DNA from: M55B127 sp035269185
GTDB taxonomy: Bacteria > Bacillota > Halanaerobiia > Halanaerobiales > M55B127
Reading direction: 5' to 3'
Assembly (NCBI GenBank): GCA_964430875.1
Contig: CAYSHP010000011.1
Span: forward strand, 1 to 51,311
DNA: 51,311 nt
Within the stretch, counting starts at the first letter, position 1, and the number at the start of each line of letters is the position of its first letter. Made by a program: the position numbers and the translations under genes. This document shows, in pieces, positions 1 to 9,084 of this stretch. Under the pieces are notes generated by a model. That model searched no databases. It worked only from the letters and a program-made list of their open reading frames with translations, and had not been told where the DNA came from.

Positions 1-91
1 TTTTTAATATTCTTTCCTTTTTATTTTTACTTTAATTTTTCTATTTTAATAGTATTTAATAAAATAAAACTATAAAAAATTTAATAGAATT

Positions 92-119
92 TTGACAATA
101 AATATCTTTTGTATAAAAT
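92..119 (+). promoter_or_regulatory. Candidate sigma-A promoter of the base-catabolism operon
   Basis: A TTGACA box at 92-97 is followed after 16 bases by TAAAAT at 114-119, inside an extended TGTATAAAAT. It is the best promoter match ahead of the permease gene at 366. If it is used, the operon has an AT-rich leader of about 240 bases. Confidence 0.5.
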
Positions 120-198
120 TAACAAATTTATCTTCATTAAATTTAGTAAAAATTAACAAAAGGAATATTGCATTGAGCAGAGAATAATTATAGTATAA

Positions 199-233
199 GT
201 TCATCTAATAAAATTATATTTCATATTATGAAC
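199..233. promoter_or_regulatory. Palindrome, candidate operator of the operon
   Basis: A perfect 13-base palindrome, TTCATATTATGAA, lies at 220-232, and a further half-site GTTCAT at 199-204 pairs with ATGAAC at 228-233. It sits between the promoter and the permease gene. An operator for a repressor of the catabolic operon is an inference; AT-rich DNA yields such palindromes by chance. The rest of the leader (1-365) holds no gene I can support. Confidence 0.25.
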
Positions 234-365
234 AAATTATATTTTTTACCTATAATGTCAGAAAATTTTAATTTTTAATTATAATATACAAACTTAATTA
301 AGAAGGGAGGAAAACAAGTTAATAAAGTGTTAAAAATTTAAATCACAATAATAAGGAGGCATTAT

Positions 366-1682
366 TTGAGTATGGATAAAAAAGAATTAGATTTAGAATT
401 TGACCAGGATTATCCTTTACAGCATGTTCCTAAAAAAGCAAGAGTTAGTATTATTTCAATTAGTGCAGTATTATTAGGTTTTACATTCTTTACACCTACA
501 ATGTTGGCTGGTGCAGAAATTGGTGTATCTTTTACATTGTGGCCTGATTTTTTCTATATTTTATTAGGTGGTAGTTTAATTTTAGGCGTCTATGTAGCAT
601 TATTATCTGTTATAGGTGCTAGAAGTGGATTAACAACTGTATTATTAAGTAAATATACATTGGGTAAAGCGGGTGCTAAATGGGCTGACATTTTACTAGG
701 TGGTACCCAGATTGGATGGTATGGTGTTACTGTTGCTACAATGGCTCAAATGTTTGCAAAAGCTCTAGGTTGGCAACCATATACCGTTCCTTTGATGATA
801 TTATTTAGTTTAATGATGGGAATTACTGCTTATTACGGATACAAGGGTATGGAAATATTAAGTTATGTATCTGTTCCGCTGTTGTTAGTTTTAGGTATCT
901 GGGTCACAACAAAGGCTGTTGGTGATGCAGGTGGCTGGGCTCAATTAGCTGTAATTGAACCAACTGGTTCAATGACAATTGCTACAGCTATTACGGTAAT
1001 TGTAGGTACATTTGCCAGCGGGGGTACGCAAGCGCCCAACTGGACACGTTTTGCTAAAAATGCAAAAGTTGCTTTTTGGTCTGCTCTTATAGCATTTTTA
1101 GTTGGTAATGGACTTATGTTATTCTTTGGAGCAATTGGCGCAATTTCTTATCAAATGGGTGACTTTGTAGAAATTCTATATAGTATGGGCTTAATCTTCT
1201 GGGGCATAGTATTTTTAACTCTAAACTTATGGACTACTAATGACAATGCTGCCTATGCTTTTGGTGTAGCTGGCTCAGAAATGTTTAATGTAAATAATAA
1301 AAAGCCTTTTGTTGTTGGTGGAGTAATAATTGCAACAGTATTGGCAGTTACAGGTATATATAATTACTTAATTACTTACTTAGTTGGTTTGGGAATATTT
1401 ATACCACCATTAGGTGGAGTGATTTTAGGTGATTACTTTTTTGTCTGGAAATCTAAATTACCTAAGATGGAAACATTAGAATTTCCTAATGTTCGTTGGA
1501 GTGCTGTTTTAAGCTATCTCATTGGAGTATTAGCTGCATATTTAGGAAATAGAACTGGGATTGGTATTGCGCCTTTAAATGGTATAGTATTAGCCGCTGT
1601 AACTATTCCTGTTATATCTAATATATTCCAGAACATGGGTATAGACCAAATGCCAGAAGTTATTGAAGAAGAGACTGCTTAA
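366..1682 (+). CDS. NCS1-family nucleobase permease (CodB-like)
   Basis: This is a 438-residue membrane protein with about twelve hydrophobic segments, typical in length and pattern for nucleobase:cation symporters of the NCS1 family (cytosine, purine, allantoin or thiamine-precursor uptake). The N-terminus is short, charged and cytoplasmic, and the first helices are rich in Gly and Thr, as in CodB. The TTG at 366 is preferred over the ATG at 372 because AAGGAGG at 353-359 is seven bases from it. It is the first gene of an operon whose next gene is a CodA-like deaminase, 21 bases downstream, so cytosine or a related heterocycle is the probable substrate. The exact substrate cannot be read from the sequence. 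Confidence 0.88.
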   Translation: MSMDKKELDLEFDQDYPLQHVPKKARVSIISISAVLLGFTFFTPTMLAGAEIGVSFTLWPDFFYILLGGSLILGVYVALLSVIGARSGLTTVLLSKYTLGKAGAKWADILLGGTQIGWYGVTVATMAQMFAKALGWQPYTVPLMILFSLMMGITAYYGYKGMEILSYVSVPLLLVLGIWVTTKAVGDAGGWAQLAVIEPTGSMTIATAITVIVGTFASGGTQAPNWTRFAKNAKVAFWSALIAFLVGNGLMLFFGAIGAISYQMGDFVEILYSMGLIFWGIVFLTLNLWTTNDNAAYAFGVAGSEMFNVNNKKPFVVGGVIIATVLAVTGIYNYLITYLVGLGIFIPPLGGVILGDYFFVWKSKLPKMETLEFPNVRWSAVLSYLIGVLAAYLGNRTGIGIAPLNGIVLAAVTIPVISNIFQNMGIDQMPEVIEEETA

Positions 1683-1703
1683 TTTTTTAGGAGGTATATA
1701 ACA

Positions 1704-2942
1704 ATGGATCTTTTAATCAAAAATTGTAATTTAAGAGAAAAGGATAAATTACAGGATATTTTAATAGATGATAAAAAGATTGTTAAAATTAGTGAAAGTA
1801 TTGAAGAAAGTGCAGATAAAGTTATTGATGCAGAGGGCAACTTAGTTGCCCCTGCATTTATCGAACCTCATATTCATCTGGATAAAATATTTATTTCAGA
1901 TGTAGTGAGGCCCAATGAAACAGGTACATTAGATGAAGCGATTGAAATTATCTGGGAAAAGAAAAAGAAATATACAATTGAAGATATTGCAAATAGAGCA
2001 GGTAAAGCTATTGAATTAGCAGCTAAAAATGGTACTACTAGAATGAGAACACATGTAGATGTAGATACTATTGGTGGTTTAATTCCCTTAAAAGGGGTTG
2101 TAGAAGCGAGAAAAAAATATGCAGATTTAATGGATATTGAAATCATATCCTTTCCCCAAGAAGGTATAGTACAAGATCCAGGTACAGAAGAATTAATGTG
2201 GGAAGCAATGGAAAATGGTGCTGAAATAGTTGGTGGTATGCCTGCAAATGAAAAATCGCCAGAAGATAGTATGAGACATATTGAAATAGCTTTTGAAATT
2301 GCCAAAGAATATGATGCGGATATCGATATGCATATTGATGAAACAGATGATCCTTTTTACAGGACACTTGAAATGTTAGCTGATAAAACAATGGAATATG
2401 GTTGGGAAGGCAGAGTAACAGCTGGACATACCTGTGCTTTAGCAGCCTATGATGATCATTATGCAGAATATGTGATGGACAAAGTAAAAAAAGCAGGTAT
2501 TCACGTAATTACTAACCCAGTAACAAATTTAATGCTTCAGGGACGTTTAGATGATCAACCGAAAAGAAGAGGAATAACAAGAGTGAAGGAACTTCTCGCA
2601 AAAGGCATCAATGTAAGTTATGGTCAGGACTGTGTTAAAGATACTTTTTATCCATTTGGACAGTGTGACCTTATGGAAGTTGGCTTAGTAGCAGCCCATG
2701 CAGCTCATATGAGTTTACCAGATGAAATTGAAGAAGTATTTAATATGCCAACCTATAATGCCGCAAAAATATTAAGGTTAGAAGATTATGGTATTAAAGA
2801 AGGTAATAGAGCTGATCTTGTAATATTTGATACTAAAACAGCAGTAGATGCAATAAGGTTACAGCCGGACCGTAAATTTGTAATAAAAGAAGGAAGGATT
2901 ATTGCTGAATCCTCATCTCAGTCTAAAATATATAGAGGGTGA
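1704..2942 (+). CDS. CodA-like amidohydrolase (cytosine deaminase family)
   Basis: A 412-residue metal-dependent hydrolase of the amidohydrolase superfamily that would deaminate cytosine or a related base in the cytoplasm. The metal and catalytic residues of E. coli CodA are all in place: H56 and H58 in PHIHLD, H210 and E213 in HIDETDD, H242 in GHT, and D309 in GQDC followed by a YPFG stretch matching CodA's YPLG. Length equals that of CodA (about 420). AGGAGG precedes the ATG. It lies between the permease and the xanthine-dehydrogenase-type genes. The substrate could also be another heterocycle such as isocytosine, creatinine or a triazine, so no gene symbol is assigned. Confidence 0.87.
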   Translation: MDLLIKNCNLREKDKLQDILIDDKKIVKISESIEESADKVIDAEGNLVAPAFIEPHIHLDKIFISDVVRPNETGTLDEAIEIIWEKKKKYTIEDIANRAGKAIELAAKNGTTRMRTHVDVDTIGGLIPLKGVVEARKKYADLMDIEIISFPQEGIVQDPGTEELMWEAMENGAEIVGGMPANEKSPEDSMRHIEIAFEIAKEYDADIDMHIDETDDPFYRTLEMLADKTMEYGWEGRVTAGHTCALAAYDDHYAEYVMDKVKKAGIHVITNPVTNLMLQGRLDDQPKRRGITRVKELLAKGINVSYGQDCVKDTFYPFGQCDLMEVGLVAAHAAHMSLPDEIEEVFNMPTYNAAKILRLEDYGIKEGNRADLVIFDTKTAVDAIRLQPDRKFVIKEGRIIAESSSQSKIYRG

Positions 2943-2947
2943 AAAAA

Positions 2948-5278
2948 ATGGCAGATATACCACAGGTCGAAAAAAGAATTGATTTAGATAAAAAAATATC
3001 AGGTGAAGCACAGTTTATAGATGATATTTCTTTTCCTGGTATGTTACATGCTTTAGTTTTAAGATCTCCACATGCACATGCAAAGATATTAGATATAGAT
3101 ATAAAAGAAGCTAAAAAAATAAATGGTATTGAAAAAATTATTACAGGTAAAGATCTAGATGAAGAAATAATAAATATTGATATCGGTGACCATCGGCCTC
3201 TTGCTGTTGATAAGGTTAGATTTGCCGGGGAACCGGTAGCAGTTGTTCTTGCCGAGGATAAGTGGCAGGCTAAAAAAGCACTTAATTTAATAGAAGTAGA
3301 ATATGAACCACTTGAAGCATTATTAAAAGCCAGTGAGGCTGTAAAAGAAGACAGTCCTTTGATTCATGAAAATCAAAAAGAATATGATAGACATCTAGAT
3401 ACTAATTATCATGAAAATAGTAATATTTTTAGGCATTATAAACTACGTAAAGGCAATGTTGATGAGGCCTTTAAAAAAGCGGATTACATTTTAGAAAATA
3501 CATTTGATTATCCTCAGCGCTCACATACTCAGATGGAAACCCATGGAGCGATTGCTAAATGGACATCTGATAATGAAATGGTTATGTATGCAAGTACACA
3601 GTCACCCTTTTTTGTAAGATCAGCAATTGCAGATATGTTTGGCATTAATGATACTAATATAACTGTAAAAGCTGGTTACTTAGGCGGTGGCTTTGGTGGT
3701 AAGTCAGATGTTTCTTTAGAACCGTTAACTGCTTTTGTAGCAAGTTTTGTACCTAATAGATATGTTAAGATGAAATTTAGTCGTGAAGAAGCATTTAATG
3801 CTTCTTTAATAGCCCGCGGCGCAGAAGTAAACTTAAAAACTGCAGTTACTAATGAGGGAGAAATTCTAGGTGAAAAAGTAAAAGTATACTTTAGTTCCGG
3901 TGCATATGGTTCAACCTCGGTGCATATTGTGACAGCGGCTGGACATAATAGTTCCGGACCTTATGAAATAGACAATATACAAGTTGATTCCTATGGTGTT
4001 TACACCAATACGCCTCCTGTCGGTGCATTTAGAGGATATGGACATCCCGAAGTACACTGGGCTAAAGAAAGACAAATTCATATTATAGCAGAGAAATTAG
4101 GAATTGATGAACATGAATTAAGACTAAAAAATATGTTAAGACCTGGTTCAATTAATGCCCTAGGACAGGAAATCGAAGAAGAAAATGGCGACCTAATAGG
4201 TTGTTATAAAAAGATAAAAGAACGATTAAACGAAATAGAGATAGATAAAAAACCTAATAAGGTATATGGCAAAGGAATTGCAGCCATTATGAAATCTCCT
4301 GTTATGCCTACCAATTCGGCAGCATCTGCTACCTTAAGATTTAATGAAGAAGGAACTGTAGATATTGCCAGCAGTGGTATAGAAATGGGACAGGGTACTA
4401 AAACAGCCATGAAACAGATTGCTGCAGCTGCTTTAAAACTACCTTTAGATAAAATTAATATTAAAGAAGATAGTAGTACAGATATCTCACCTTATGGATG
4501 GCAGACTATTGGTAGTACTACAACCTGGAAAGCTGGACGTGCTATAGTGGATGCAGCTGAAAAAGCTATAGATAAACTAAAAGAAAATGCGGCTCTAGTC
4601 TTAAATGTAAAAAAAGATAAACTAAAGTATCAAGGAAAAAAAATAGTATACACTGAAGATGAGAGTGTTACCATAAAAACAAGTGAAGTTTGTTTTGGAT
4701 ATCTTGCTGAAAATGGTCTTGTAACAGGTGAACCTGTCCAGACTTATGGCACATATATGCCTCAGGGATTAACCTATACTGATCCCGAAACCGGGCAAGG
4801 AAATGCAGCCGCTGAGTGGACATTTGGAGCTCAAGGTGTTGTAGTAGAAATTGATAAAGAGACCGGTGAATTAAAGCTGCTCAATATGATGATGGCTATT
4901 GATGCCGGTAAAGTGATCAACCCGAAAATGGCTCGAGGTCAAATAATCGGAGGTATGGTCCAGGAAATGGGCGGTGCATTAAATGAAGAATTGGTTTATG
5001 GTAAAAATGGTGAAATGAGAAATAATAGTTTTACTGATTACAAAATCCCCACTCCCCTAGATCTTTATGATACAAAGCTAGATGTTTACTTTTTTGAAAC
5101 ACCGGAACCAATTGGACCTTTTGGGGCTCGCGGTATAGCTGAACATGGAACAGTTGGAATTGCGCCCGCGTTTGGTAATGCTATCAGTGATGCATTAGAT
5201 ATTGAAATATTTGATTTACCATTAACAAGAGAAAAAATATATTTAAATATGAGCAAAGAAGGTGATCAAGATGTTTAG
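2948..5278 (+). CDS. xdhA: Xanthine dehydrogenase-type hydroxylase, molybdenum-binding subunit
   Basis: The large molybdopterin-cytosine-dinucleotide or MPT-type subunit (776 residues) of a xanthine oxidase-family hydroxylase, which hydroxylates a carbon next to a ring nitrogen. The Moco loop GGGFGGK lies near residue 246-252, and the catalytic Glu is in GARGIAEHG near residue 732, where xanthine dehydrogenases have GVGE. GVEMGQG-type cofactor contacts appear as SGIEMGQGT. An in-frame GTG at 2939 would overlap the codA-like stop, but GAGGG at 2935-2939 is spaced correctly only for the ATG at 2948. The gene overlaps the next by eight bases, so tight translational coupling is likely. Xanthine or hypoxanthine is the usual substrate; here it is inferred from context. 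Confidence 0.9.
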   Translation: MADIPQVEKRIDLDKKISGEAQFIDDISFPGMLHALVLRSPHAHAKILDIDIKEAKKINGIEKIITGKDLDEEIINIDIGDHRPLAVDKVRFAGEPVAVVLAEDKWQAKKALNLIEVEYEPLEALLKASEAVKEDSPLIHENQKEYDRHLDTNYHENSNIFRHYKLRKGNVDEAFKKADYILENTFDYPQRSHTQMETHGAIAKWTSDNEMVMYASTQSPFFVRSAIADMFGINDTNITVKAGYLGGGFGGKSDVSLEPLTAFVASFVPNRYVKMKFSREEAFNASLIARGAEVNLKTAVTNEGEILGEKVKVYFSSGAYGSTSVHIVTAAGHNSSGPYEIDNIQVDSYGVYTNTPPVGAFRGYGHPEVHWAKERQIHIIAEKLGIDEHELRLKNMLRPGSINALGQEIEEENGDLIGCYKKIKERLNEIEIDKKPNKVYGKGIAAIMKSPVMPTNSAASATLRFNEEGTVDIASSGIEMGQGTKTAMKQIAAAALKLPLDKINIKEDSSTDISPYGWQTIGSTTTWKAGRAIVDAAEKAIDKLKENAALVLNVKKDKLKYQGKKIVYTEDESVTIKTSEVCFGYLAENGLVTGEPVQTYGTYMPQGLTYTDPETGQGNAAAEWTFGAQGVVVEIDKETGELKLLNMMMAIDAGKVINPKMARGQIIGGMVQEMGGALNEELVYGKNGEMRNNSFTDYKIPTPLDLYDTKLDVYFFETPEPIGPFGARGIAEHGTVGIAPAFGNAISDALDIEIFDLPLTREKIYLNMSKEGDQDV

Positions 5279-6125
5279 TCCTTTTGAATACAAACGCCCT
5301 CAAAATATTGAAGAGGTTTTTGATCTTTTAATTGAGAATCAAGAAGCTCAAATTGTGGCGGGAGGAACTGATCTTTTAGTCAAATTAAGAGAAGCAGCAA
5401 AATCACCTGAAATGCTCATTGATATTAAAGAACTATCAGAATTAAAAGGTATAGAAAAAAATAATAATCAAATCAAGATTGGAGCTTTAACATCTATCAC
5501 AGAGATAAAGGAAAGTTCTTTAATTAAAGATAATCTATATTTACTATACCAAGCAGCAGCTCAATTCGGTTGTTATGAAATAAGAAATAGAGCTACGATT
5601 GGTGGTAATGTTGTCCATGCTTCTCCAGGAGCAGAATTTGGAGTACCCCTTTTTGCCCTAGAAGCGGAAGTAGAAGTTATTGGCAAAGAGGGTATAACAA
5701 AATATCCTATTGAAGAATTTTGGTATGATGTAGGTAGGGTAAAATTAGATAATGAGTTACTAAAATCTATTAATATTGACATAAGTCAAGAAATTAAAGG
5801 CAGTTACCATAGAATCAGCCGAGTAGAAGGTATGGATTTAGCAGTTGTAAATACTGCTTTAGTTAAAAAGGATAATGAATATAGGACTTTTTATGGTACA
5901 GTAGCCAGAACACCATATAGGAATATAAAAGTTGATAATATTTTAAAAGATAAACCATTTAGAAAAGAAACATTTGAAGAAATCCAAAAAATAATTAATG
6001 AAAATGTTTCACCACGTGCTAGTAGTCTTAGAGCATCACCAGCCTATAAAAAAGAAATGGTGGTTAGTTTACTAAAAAGATGCTTAAGAGATATTGGTGA
6101 GATAGGAGATGATTTAGATGTCTAA
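5271..6125 (+). CDS. xdhB: Xanthine dehydrogenase-type hydroxylase, FAD-binding subunit
   Basis: A 284-residue FAD-binding subunit of the same hydroxylase, passing electrons from the iron-sulfur subunit to NAD or another acceptor. It shows the family signature: an FSPFEYKRP start, the FAD-pyrophosphate loop IVAGGTDLL near residue 36, and the second motif IRNRATIGGNVVHASPGAE near residue 107. The ATG at 5271 is chosen over an in-frame GTG at 5262, because AAGGTGA precedes it at normal spacing and family members begin this way. It overlaps the large-subunit gene and the iron-sulfur gene by eight bases each. Length is normal for the family (about 280-290). Confidence 0.92.
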   Translation: MFSPFEYKRPQNIEEVFDLLIENQEAQIVAGGTDLLVKLREAAKSPEMLIDIKELSELKGIEKNNNQIKIGALTSITEIKESSLIKDNLYLLYQAAAQFGCYEIRNRATIGGNVVHASPGAEFGVPLFALEAEVEVIGKEGITKYPIEEFWYDVGRVKLDNELLKSINIDISQEIKGSYHRISRVEGMDLAVVNTALVKKDNEYRTFYGTVARTPYRNIKVDNILKDKPFRKETFEEIQKIINENVSPRASSLRASPAYKKEMVVSLLKRCLRDIGEIGDDLDV

Positions 6126-6576
6126 AAAGATTAATACTATAATAAATGGTAAAGATTATGAACTAGAAGTACCTTACCAAATGTCTCTTTTAGAACTCTT
6201 AAGAGAAAAATTAAATTTAATTGGTACCAAAGAAGGCTGTGGAAATGGTGAATGTGGGGCTTGTACTGTCCTATTAGATAATGAACCGGTGAGAAGCTGT
6301 ATTGTTTTAGCTCATGAAATAGATGGTAAAGAAGTAATTACTATTGAAGGAGTAAAAAATACCGGTGAGTTTCAAATGATCAAAGATGCTTTTATTGCAG
6401 AAGACGCAGTTCAGTGTGGTTTTTGCACACCAGGATTTGTAATGGCAGTCAAAGCATTATTAGATAGAACTAAAAATCCCACGGATAATGAAATAAAAGA
6501 AGCCTTAGGTGGTCACTTATGTCGCTGTACAGGCTATGAATCGATCCATAAAGCGGTTAAAAGAATAGTTAGGTAA
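6118..6576 (+). CDS. xdhC: Xanthine dehydrogenase-type hydroxylase, [2Fe-2S] subunit
   Basis: A 152-residue two-cluster iron-sulfur subunit. The plant-ferredoxin-type cluster ligands are C41, C46, C49 and C61 (CGNGECGAC), and the second cluster ligands are C100, C103, C135 and C137 (CGFC and CRC). Both sets are complete, so the enzyme should be functional. The ATG overlaps the stop of the FAD subunit gene. It is the last gene of the operon and is followed by a strong terminator. No molybdenum-cofactor maturation gene, such as an XdhC-type insertion factor or MobA, lies nearby, so cofactor supply must be encoded elsewhere. Confidence 0.93.
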   Translation: MSKKINTIINGKDYELEVPYQMSLLELLREKLNLIGTKEGCGNGECGACTVLLDNEPVRSCIVLAHEIDGKEVITIEGVKNTGEFQMIKDAFIAEDAVQCGFCTPGFVMAVKALLDRTKNPTDNEIKEALGGHLCRCTGYESIHKAVKRIVR

Positions 6577-6595
6577 TAAGATATGGTATTAGTAG

Positions 6596-6620
6596 AAAGC
6601 CCTCTCAAAGGGCTTTTTGC
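6596..6620 (+). terminator. Rho-independent terminator after xdhC
   Basis: AAAGCCCT at 6596-6603 pairs perfectly with AGGGCTTT at 6609-6616 around a five-base loop, and the stem runs into a T tract. It closes the base-catabolism operon. Confidence 0.9.
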
Positions 6621-6624
6621 TATT

Positions 6625-6653
6625 TTGACTTTAGCTAATAAATCCTGTAAAAT
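6625..6653 (+). promoter_or_regulatory. Promoter of rph-rdgB
   Basis: TTGACT at 6625-6630 and TAAAAT at 6648-6653 are separated by exactly 17 bases, just after the preceding terminator and 36 bases before the rph start codon. Confidence 0.7.
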
Positions 6654-6689
6654 TAGATTACAAAGATATATGTACTTAGGAGGAATAAT

Positions 6690-7418
6690 ATGAGCAATAA
6701 CAGAGTAGATGGACGCAATAATGATGAAATAAGAGAGACAGAAATTGAAAGAGATTTTACTAAGTATGCAGAAGGTTCTGTATTAGTTTCAACCGGTGAT
6801 ACGAAAGTGATCTGTACCGTTTCGGTTGAAGATAGTGTCCCCTATTTTTTAAGAGGACAAAATAAAGGTTGGCTGACAGCCGAATACTCACTATTACCTC
6901 GTTCTACACAAACTAGGACTATTAGAGAAGCTGCAAAAGGTAAAAGAAGTGGGCGGACCAGAGAGATTCAGAGGTTAATTGGACGTTCTTTAAGGGCAGT
7001 AATTGATTTAGATAAAATTGGAGAAAGAACTCTCTGGATTGACTGTGACGTAATTCAGGCTGATGGTGGTACAAGGACTGCTTCAATTACCGGAGCCTAT
7101 GTAGCTTTATATGATGCAGTTCAATATATGTTGGAAAATGATATGATTGATGAGTCACCTTTAAAAGGTTTTGCAGCTGCAACGAGTGTGGGTATAGTTA
7201 AAGGAGAAAATTTACTGGATTTATGCTATAAAGAAGATGTAAATGCTCAGGTTGACATGAATATTGTAATGGATGAAAATGGTGAAATAATTGAAGTACA
7301 AGGTACTGCTGAGAAAGATCCTTTTACCCGCGAAGAAATGAACAAATTTTTAGACTTAGCAGAAAAAGGTATTTTAGAATTAATTAAAGAACAAAAGAAA
7401 AGTGTGGGGTTAAATTAA
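6690..7418 (+). CDS. rph: Ribonuclease PH
   Basis: A phosphorolytic 3'-5' exoribonuclease that trims tRNA 3' ends. At 242 residues it has normal family length. Family hallmarks include the RNN.R start, the GWLTAEYSLLPRST stretch with the RT-R phosphate-binding region, GRSLRAVIDL, and D-IQADGGTRTASITGA with the catalytic Asp residues. AGGAGGA precedes the ATG. Its stop codon overlaps the rdgB start (TAATG), so the two are co-translated. A tRNA cluster lies just downstream. This pairing of rph with an ITPase is common in Firmicutes. Confidence 0.96.
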   Translation: MSNNRVDGRNNDEIRETEIERDFTKYAEGSVLVSTGDTKVICTVSVEDSVPYFLRGQNKGWLTAEYSLLPRSTQTRTIREAAKGKRSGRTREIQRLIGRSLRAVIDLDKIGERTLWIDCDVIQADGGTRTASITGAYVALYDAVQYMLENDMIDESPLKGFAAATSVGIVKGENLLDLCYKEDVNAQVDMNIVMDENGEIIEVQGTAEKDPFTREEMNKFLDLAEKGILELIKEQKKSVGLN

Positions 7419-8017
7419 TGGCAAGAAAACTATTAGTGGCAAGTTCAAATTCTGGTAAGATTACTGAAATTAAAGATCATTTTAAAGAGTTAGACTTTGA
7501 TATTGTGACTCCAGCTAAATTTGATGATTTAGGAGAAGTAATTGAAGATGGTAATTCACTTGAAGAAAATGCTTTAAAAAAGGCTAGAGATAGAGCCCTA
7601 AAAACTAATTTATTAACTTTGGCAGATGATACTGGTCTGGAAGTTGAATATTTAAAAGGAAAACCAGGTATTCATTCTGCCCGTTTTGCACATGAAGAAG
7701 CTACTTATAAGGAAAACAATGATAAATTATTAGAAGTGTTAAAAGGAGTACCTTATGAAAAAAGAAAGGCACAATTTAGAACAGTAGTCGCAGTAGTAGA
7801 TCCCAAGCAAGATAGAGAGTATACTGTTTCGGGCTACTGTAAAGGATATATATTAAAACAAAGAAGAGGTAACAGGGGTTTTGGCTATGACCCATTATTT
7901 TATGTACCAGAATATGATAAAACATTTGCTGAAATGTCAGTAAGTTTAAAGAATAAAATCAGCCATAGAGCTGACGCTTTAGAAAAAATGAAAAAGGTAT
8001 TAAAAAGTAGATATTAA
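7418..8017 (+). CDS. rdgB: XTP/dITP pyrophosphatase (RdgB/HAM1 family)
   Basis: A 199-residue nucleotide-pool sanitising enzyme that hydrolyses XTP, ITP and dITP to monophosphates. It begins with the SSNSGK substrate loop (residues 9-14) and carries ADDTGLEV (around 68-75), GKPGIHSARFA, and GFGYDPLF (near 152-159), all signature motifs of the HAM1 family. The ATG overlaps the rph stop. A weak AT-rich hairpin follows at about 8013-8040. Confidence 0.95.
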   Translation: MARKLLVASSNSGKITEIKDHFKELDFDIVTPAKFDDLGEVIEDGNSLEENALKKARDRALKTNLLTLADDTGLEVEYLKGKPGIHSARFAHEEATYKENNDKLLEVLKGVPYEKRKAQFRTVVAVVDPKQDREYTVSGYCKGYILKQRRGNRGFGYDPLFYVPEYDKTFAEMSVSLKNKISHRADALEKMKKVLKSRY

Positions 8018-8080
8018 GAGTATTACAGACTTAATACGCTCTTATTATATATAATAAAGAATAATTAATAGTAAAAAATT

Positions 8081-8109
8081 TTGACCAATGCCACAATTTA
8101 AGTTATACT
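8081..8109 (+). promoter_or_regulatory. Promoter of the tRNA cluster
   Basis: TTGACC at 8081-8086 and TATACT at 8104-8109 are spaced by 17 bases, ending 30 bases before the first tRNA. The near-consensus boxes fit a stable-RNA promoter. Confidence 0.75.
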
Positions 8110-8139
8110 AATACTTGTCGCAAGAAAAAAACACTGTGA

Positions 8140-8216
8140 GCGGGAGTAGCTCAGTTGGCTAGAGCATCAGCCTTCCAAGCTGAGGGTCGCGGGTTCGAGC
8201 CCCGTTTCCCGCTCCA
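8140..8216 (+). tRNA. tRNA-Gly (TCC)
   Basis: The acceptor GCGGGAG at 8140-8146 pairs with TTCCCGC, the anticodon loop CTTCCAA gives TCC, the T-loop has GTTCGAGCC, and CCA is encoded at 8214-8216. First gene of a four-tRNA cluster. Confidence 0.97.
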
Positions 8217-8227
8217 TAAAAAACTAT

Positions 8228-8305
<78 letters not shown>

Positions 8306-8313
8306 TTTATCAT

Positions 8314-8391
8314 GGTGGGTATAGCTCAGCTGGCTAGAGCGCAGGATTGTGGCTCCTGAGGCCGTGGGTTCAAGCCCCATTACCCACCCCA
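8314..8391 (+). tRNA. tRNA-His (GTG)
   Basis: The anticodon loop TTGTGGC gives GTG. The acceptor GTGGGTA (8315-8321) pairs with TACCCAC, and an extra 5' G at 8314 opposes the discriminator C, the histidine identity feature. CCA is encoded. Confidence 0.96.
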
Positions 8392-8448
8392 TTTTTTATT
8401 CTAAACATAATTTTTATTTAAAAATAGATACGGAATTATCACTTAAGT

Positions 8449-8524
8449 AGACCATTAGCTCAATCGGAAGAGCAACTGACTCTTAATCAGTAGGTTCGGG
8501 GTTCGAGTCCCCGATGGTCTACCA
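8449..8524 (+). tRNA. tRNA-Lys (CTT)
   Basis: The acceptor AGACCAT at 8449-8455 pairs perfectly with ATGGTCT, the anticodon loop CTCTTAA gives CTT, and the T-loop has GTTCGAGTC; discriminator A and CCA follow. This is the intact copy. Its 3' half recurs at 10043 and a full decayed copy lies at 14147, which marks it as an integration target. Confidence 0.96.
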
Positions 8525-8654
8525 TTTTTATTTTTTGATATAACAAGGATTATAGGAAAAGCCTAGTGAGCAAATCACTAGGCTTTTTTCTACTTTGTAT
8601 CCATTTTGTAGCCATTGCTTCAGATTTTATTATTTTTTAGTTTCTGATTGGTAG
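8480..8654 (+). repeat. Direct repeat copy 1 (tRNA-Lys 3' half, terminator, integrase end)
   Basis: From the tRNA-Lys anticodon loop through the terminator and into the last codons of an integrase remnant, this stretch is recognisably repeated at 10043-10204 and, more decayed, at 14147-14312. Shared landmarks are the T-arm, a GATATAACAAG block, the hairpin, and a TTGTAGCCATTG-type block. This is the expected attL/attR arrangement of elements that use the 3' end of a tRNA gene. Confidence 0.75.
8558..8590 (+). terminator. Terminator of the tRNA cluster
   Basis: AAAGCCTAGTGA at 8558-8569 pairs perfectly with TCACTAGGCTTT at 8575-8586 around a five-base loop, followed by T residues. Confidence 0.92.
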
Positions 8655-8811
8655 ATTTGGGCATAGAAGGGATTACATAAGAATAAATTTTTAATGTAAT
8701 AGTTACATCATGGTGGTCTAACCTTTCTTGAACCACTTTGAGATTTTCTCTCAATTGAAGCAGCCAAGAAGTGTAAGTATGCCGAACAAAATCCAAACAT
8801 TTGAATAACTT
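8620..8811 (-). pseudogene. C-terminal remnant of a tyrosine phage integrase
   Basis: Read on the minus strand, about 63 codons ending at the TGA at 8620-8622 match the catalytic C-terminus of phage-type tyrosine recombinases. They include the second catalytic Arg in FVRHTYTSWLLQ, a KVVQERLDHHDV helix where integrases have VQERLGHSDI, and the nucleophile region ITLKIYSYVIP. An in-frame stop lies upstream at about 8815, and no N-terminal part exists, so the gene is dead. Its 3' end touches the tRNA-Lys terminator, the classic place for an integrase next to its attachment site. Confidence 0.8.
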
Positions 8812-9084
8812 AGATCATAGAATTTTTATTGGACAAATTAATTTTAATTATTATTTTTCAAATTAATAAATTTCAATATAAAATTAACCAAATAATAATT
8901 GTTAACTTCTTATATTGGGTAGAGTTATTTCTTTAAAAATTATTAAATGTATTGCTATTTTTGAATATGAGAAATAAATATTGTTAATAATGTATGTTTA
9001 TAATTAATATATGATTGTACTACTTTATAGATTTAGTTATTGTTAATACCATATTATTTGCATATATTGTCTTATTTTTACTCC

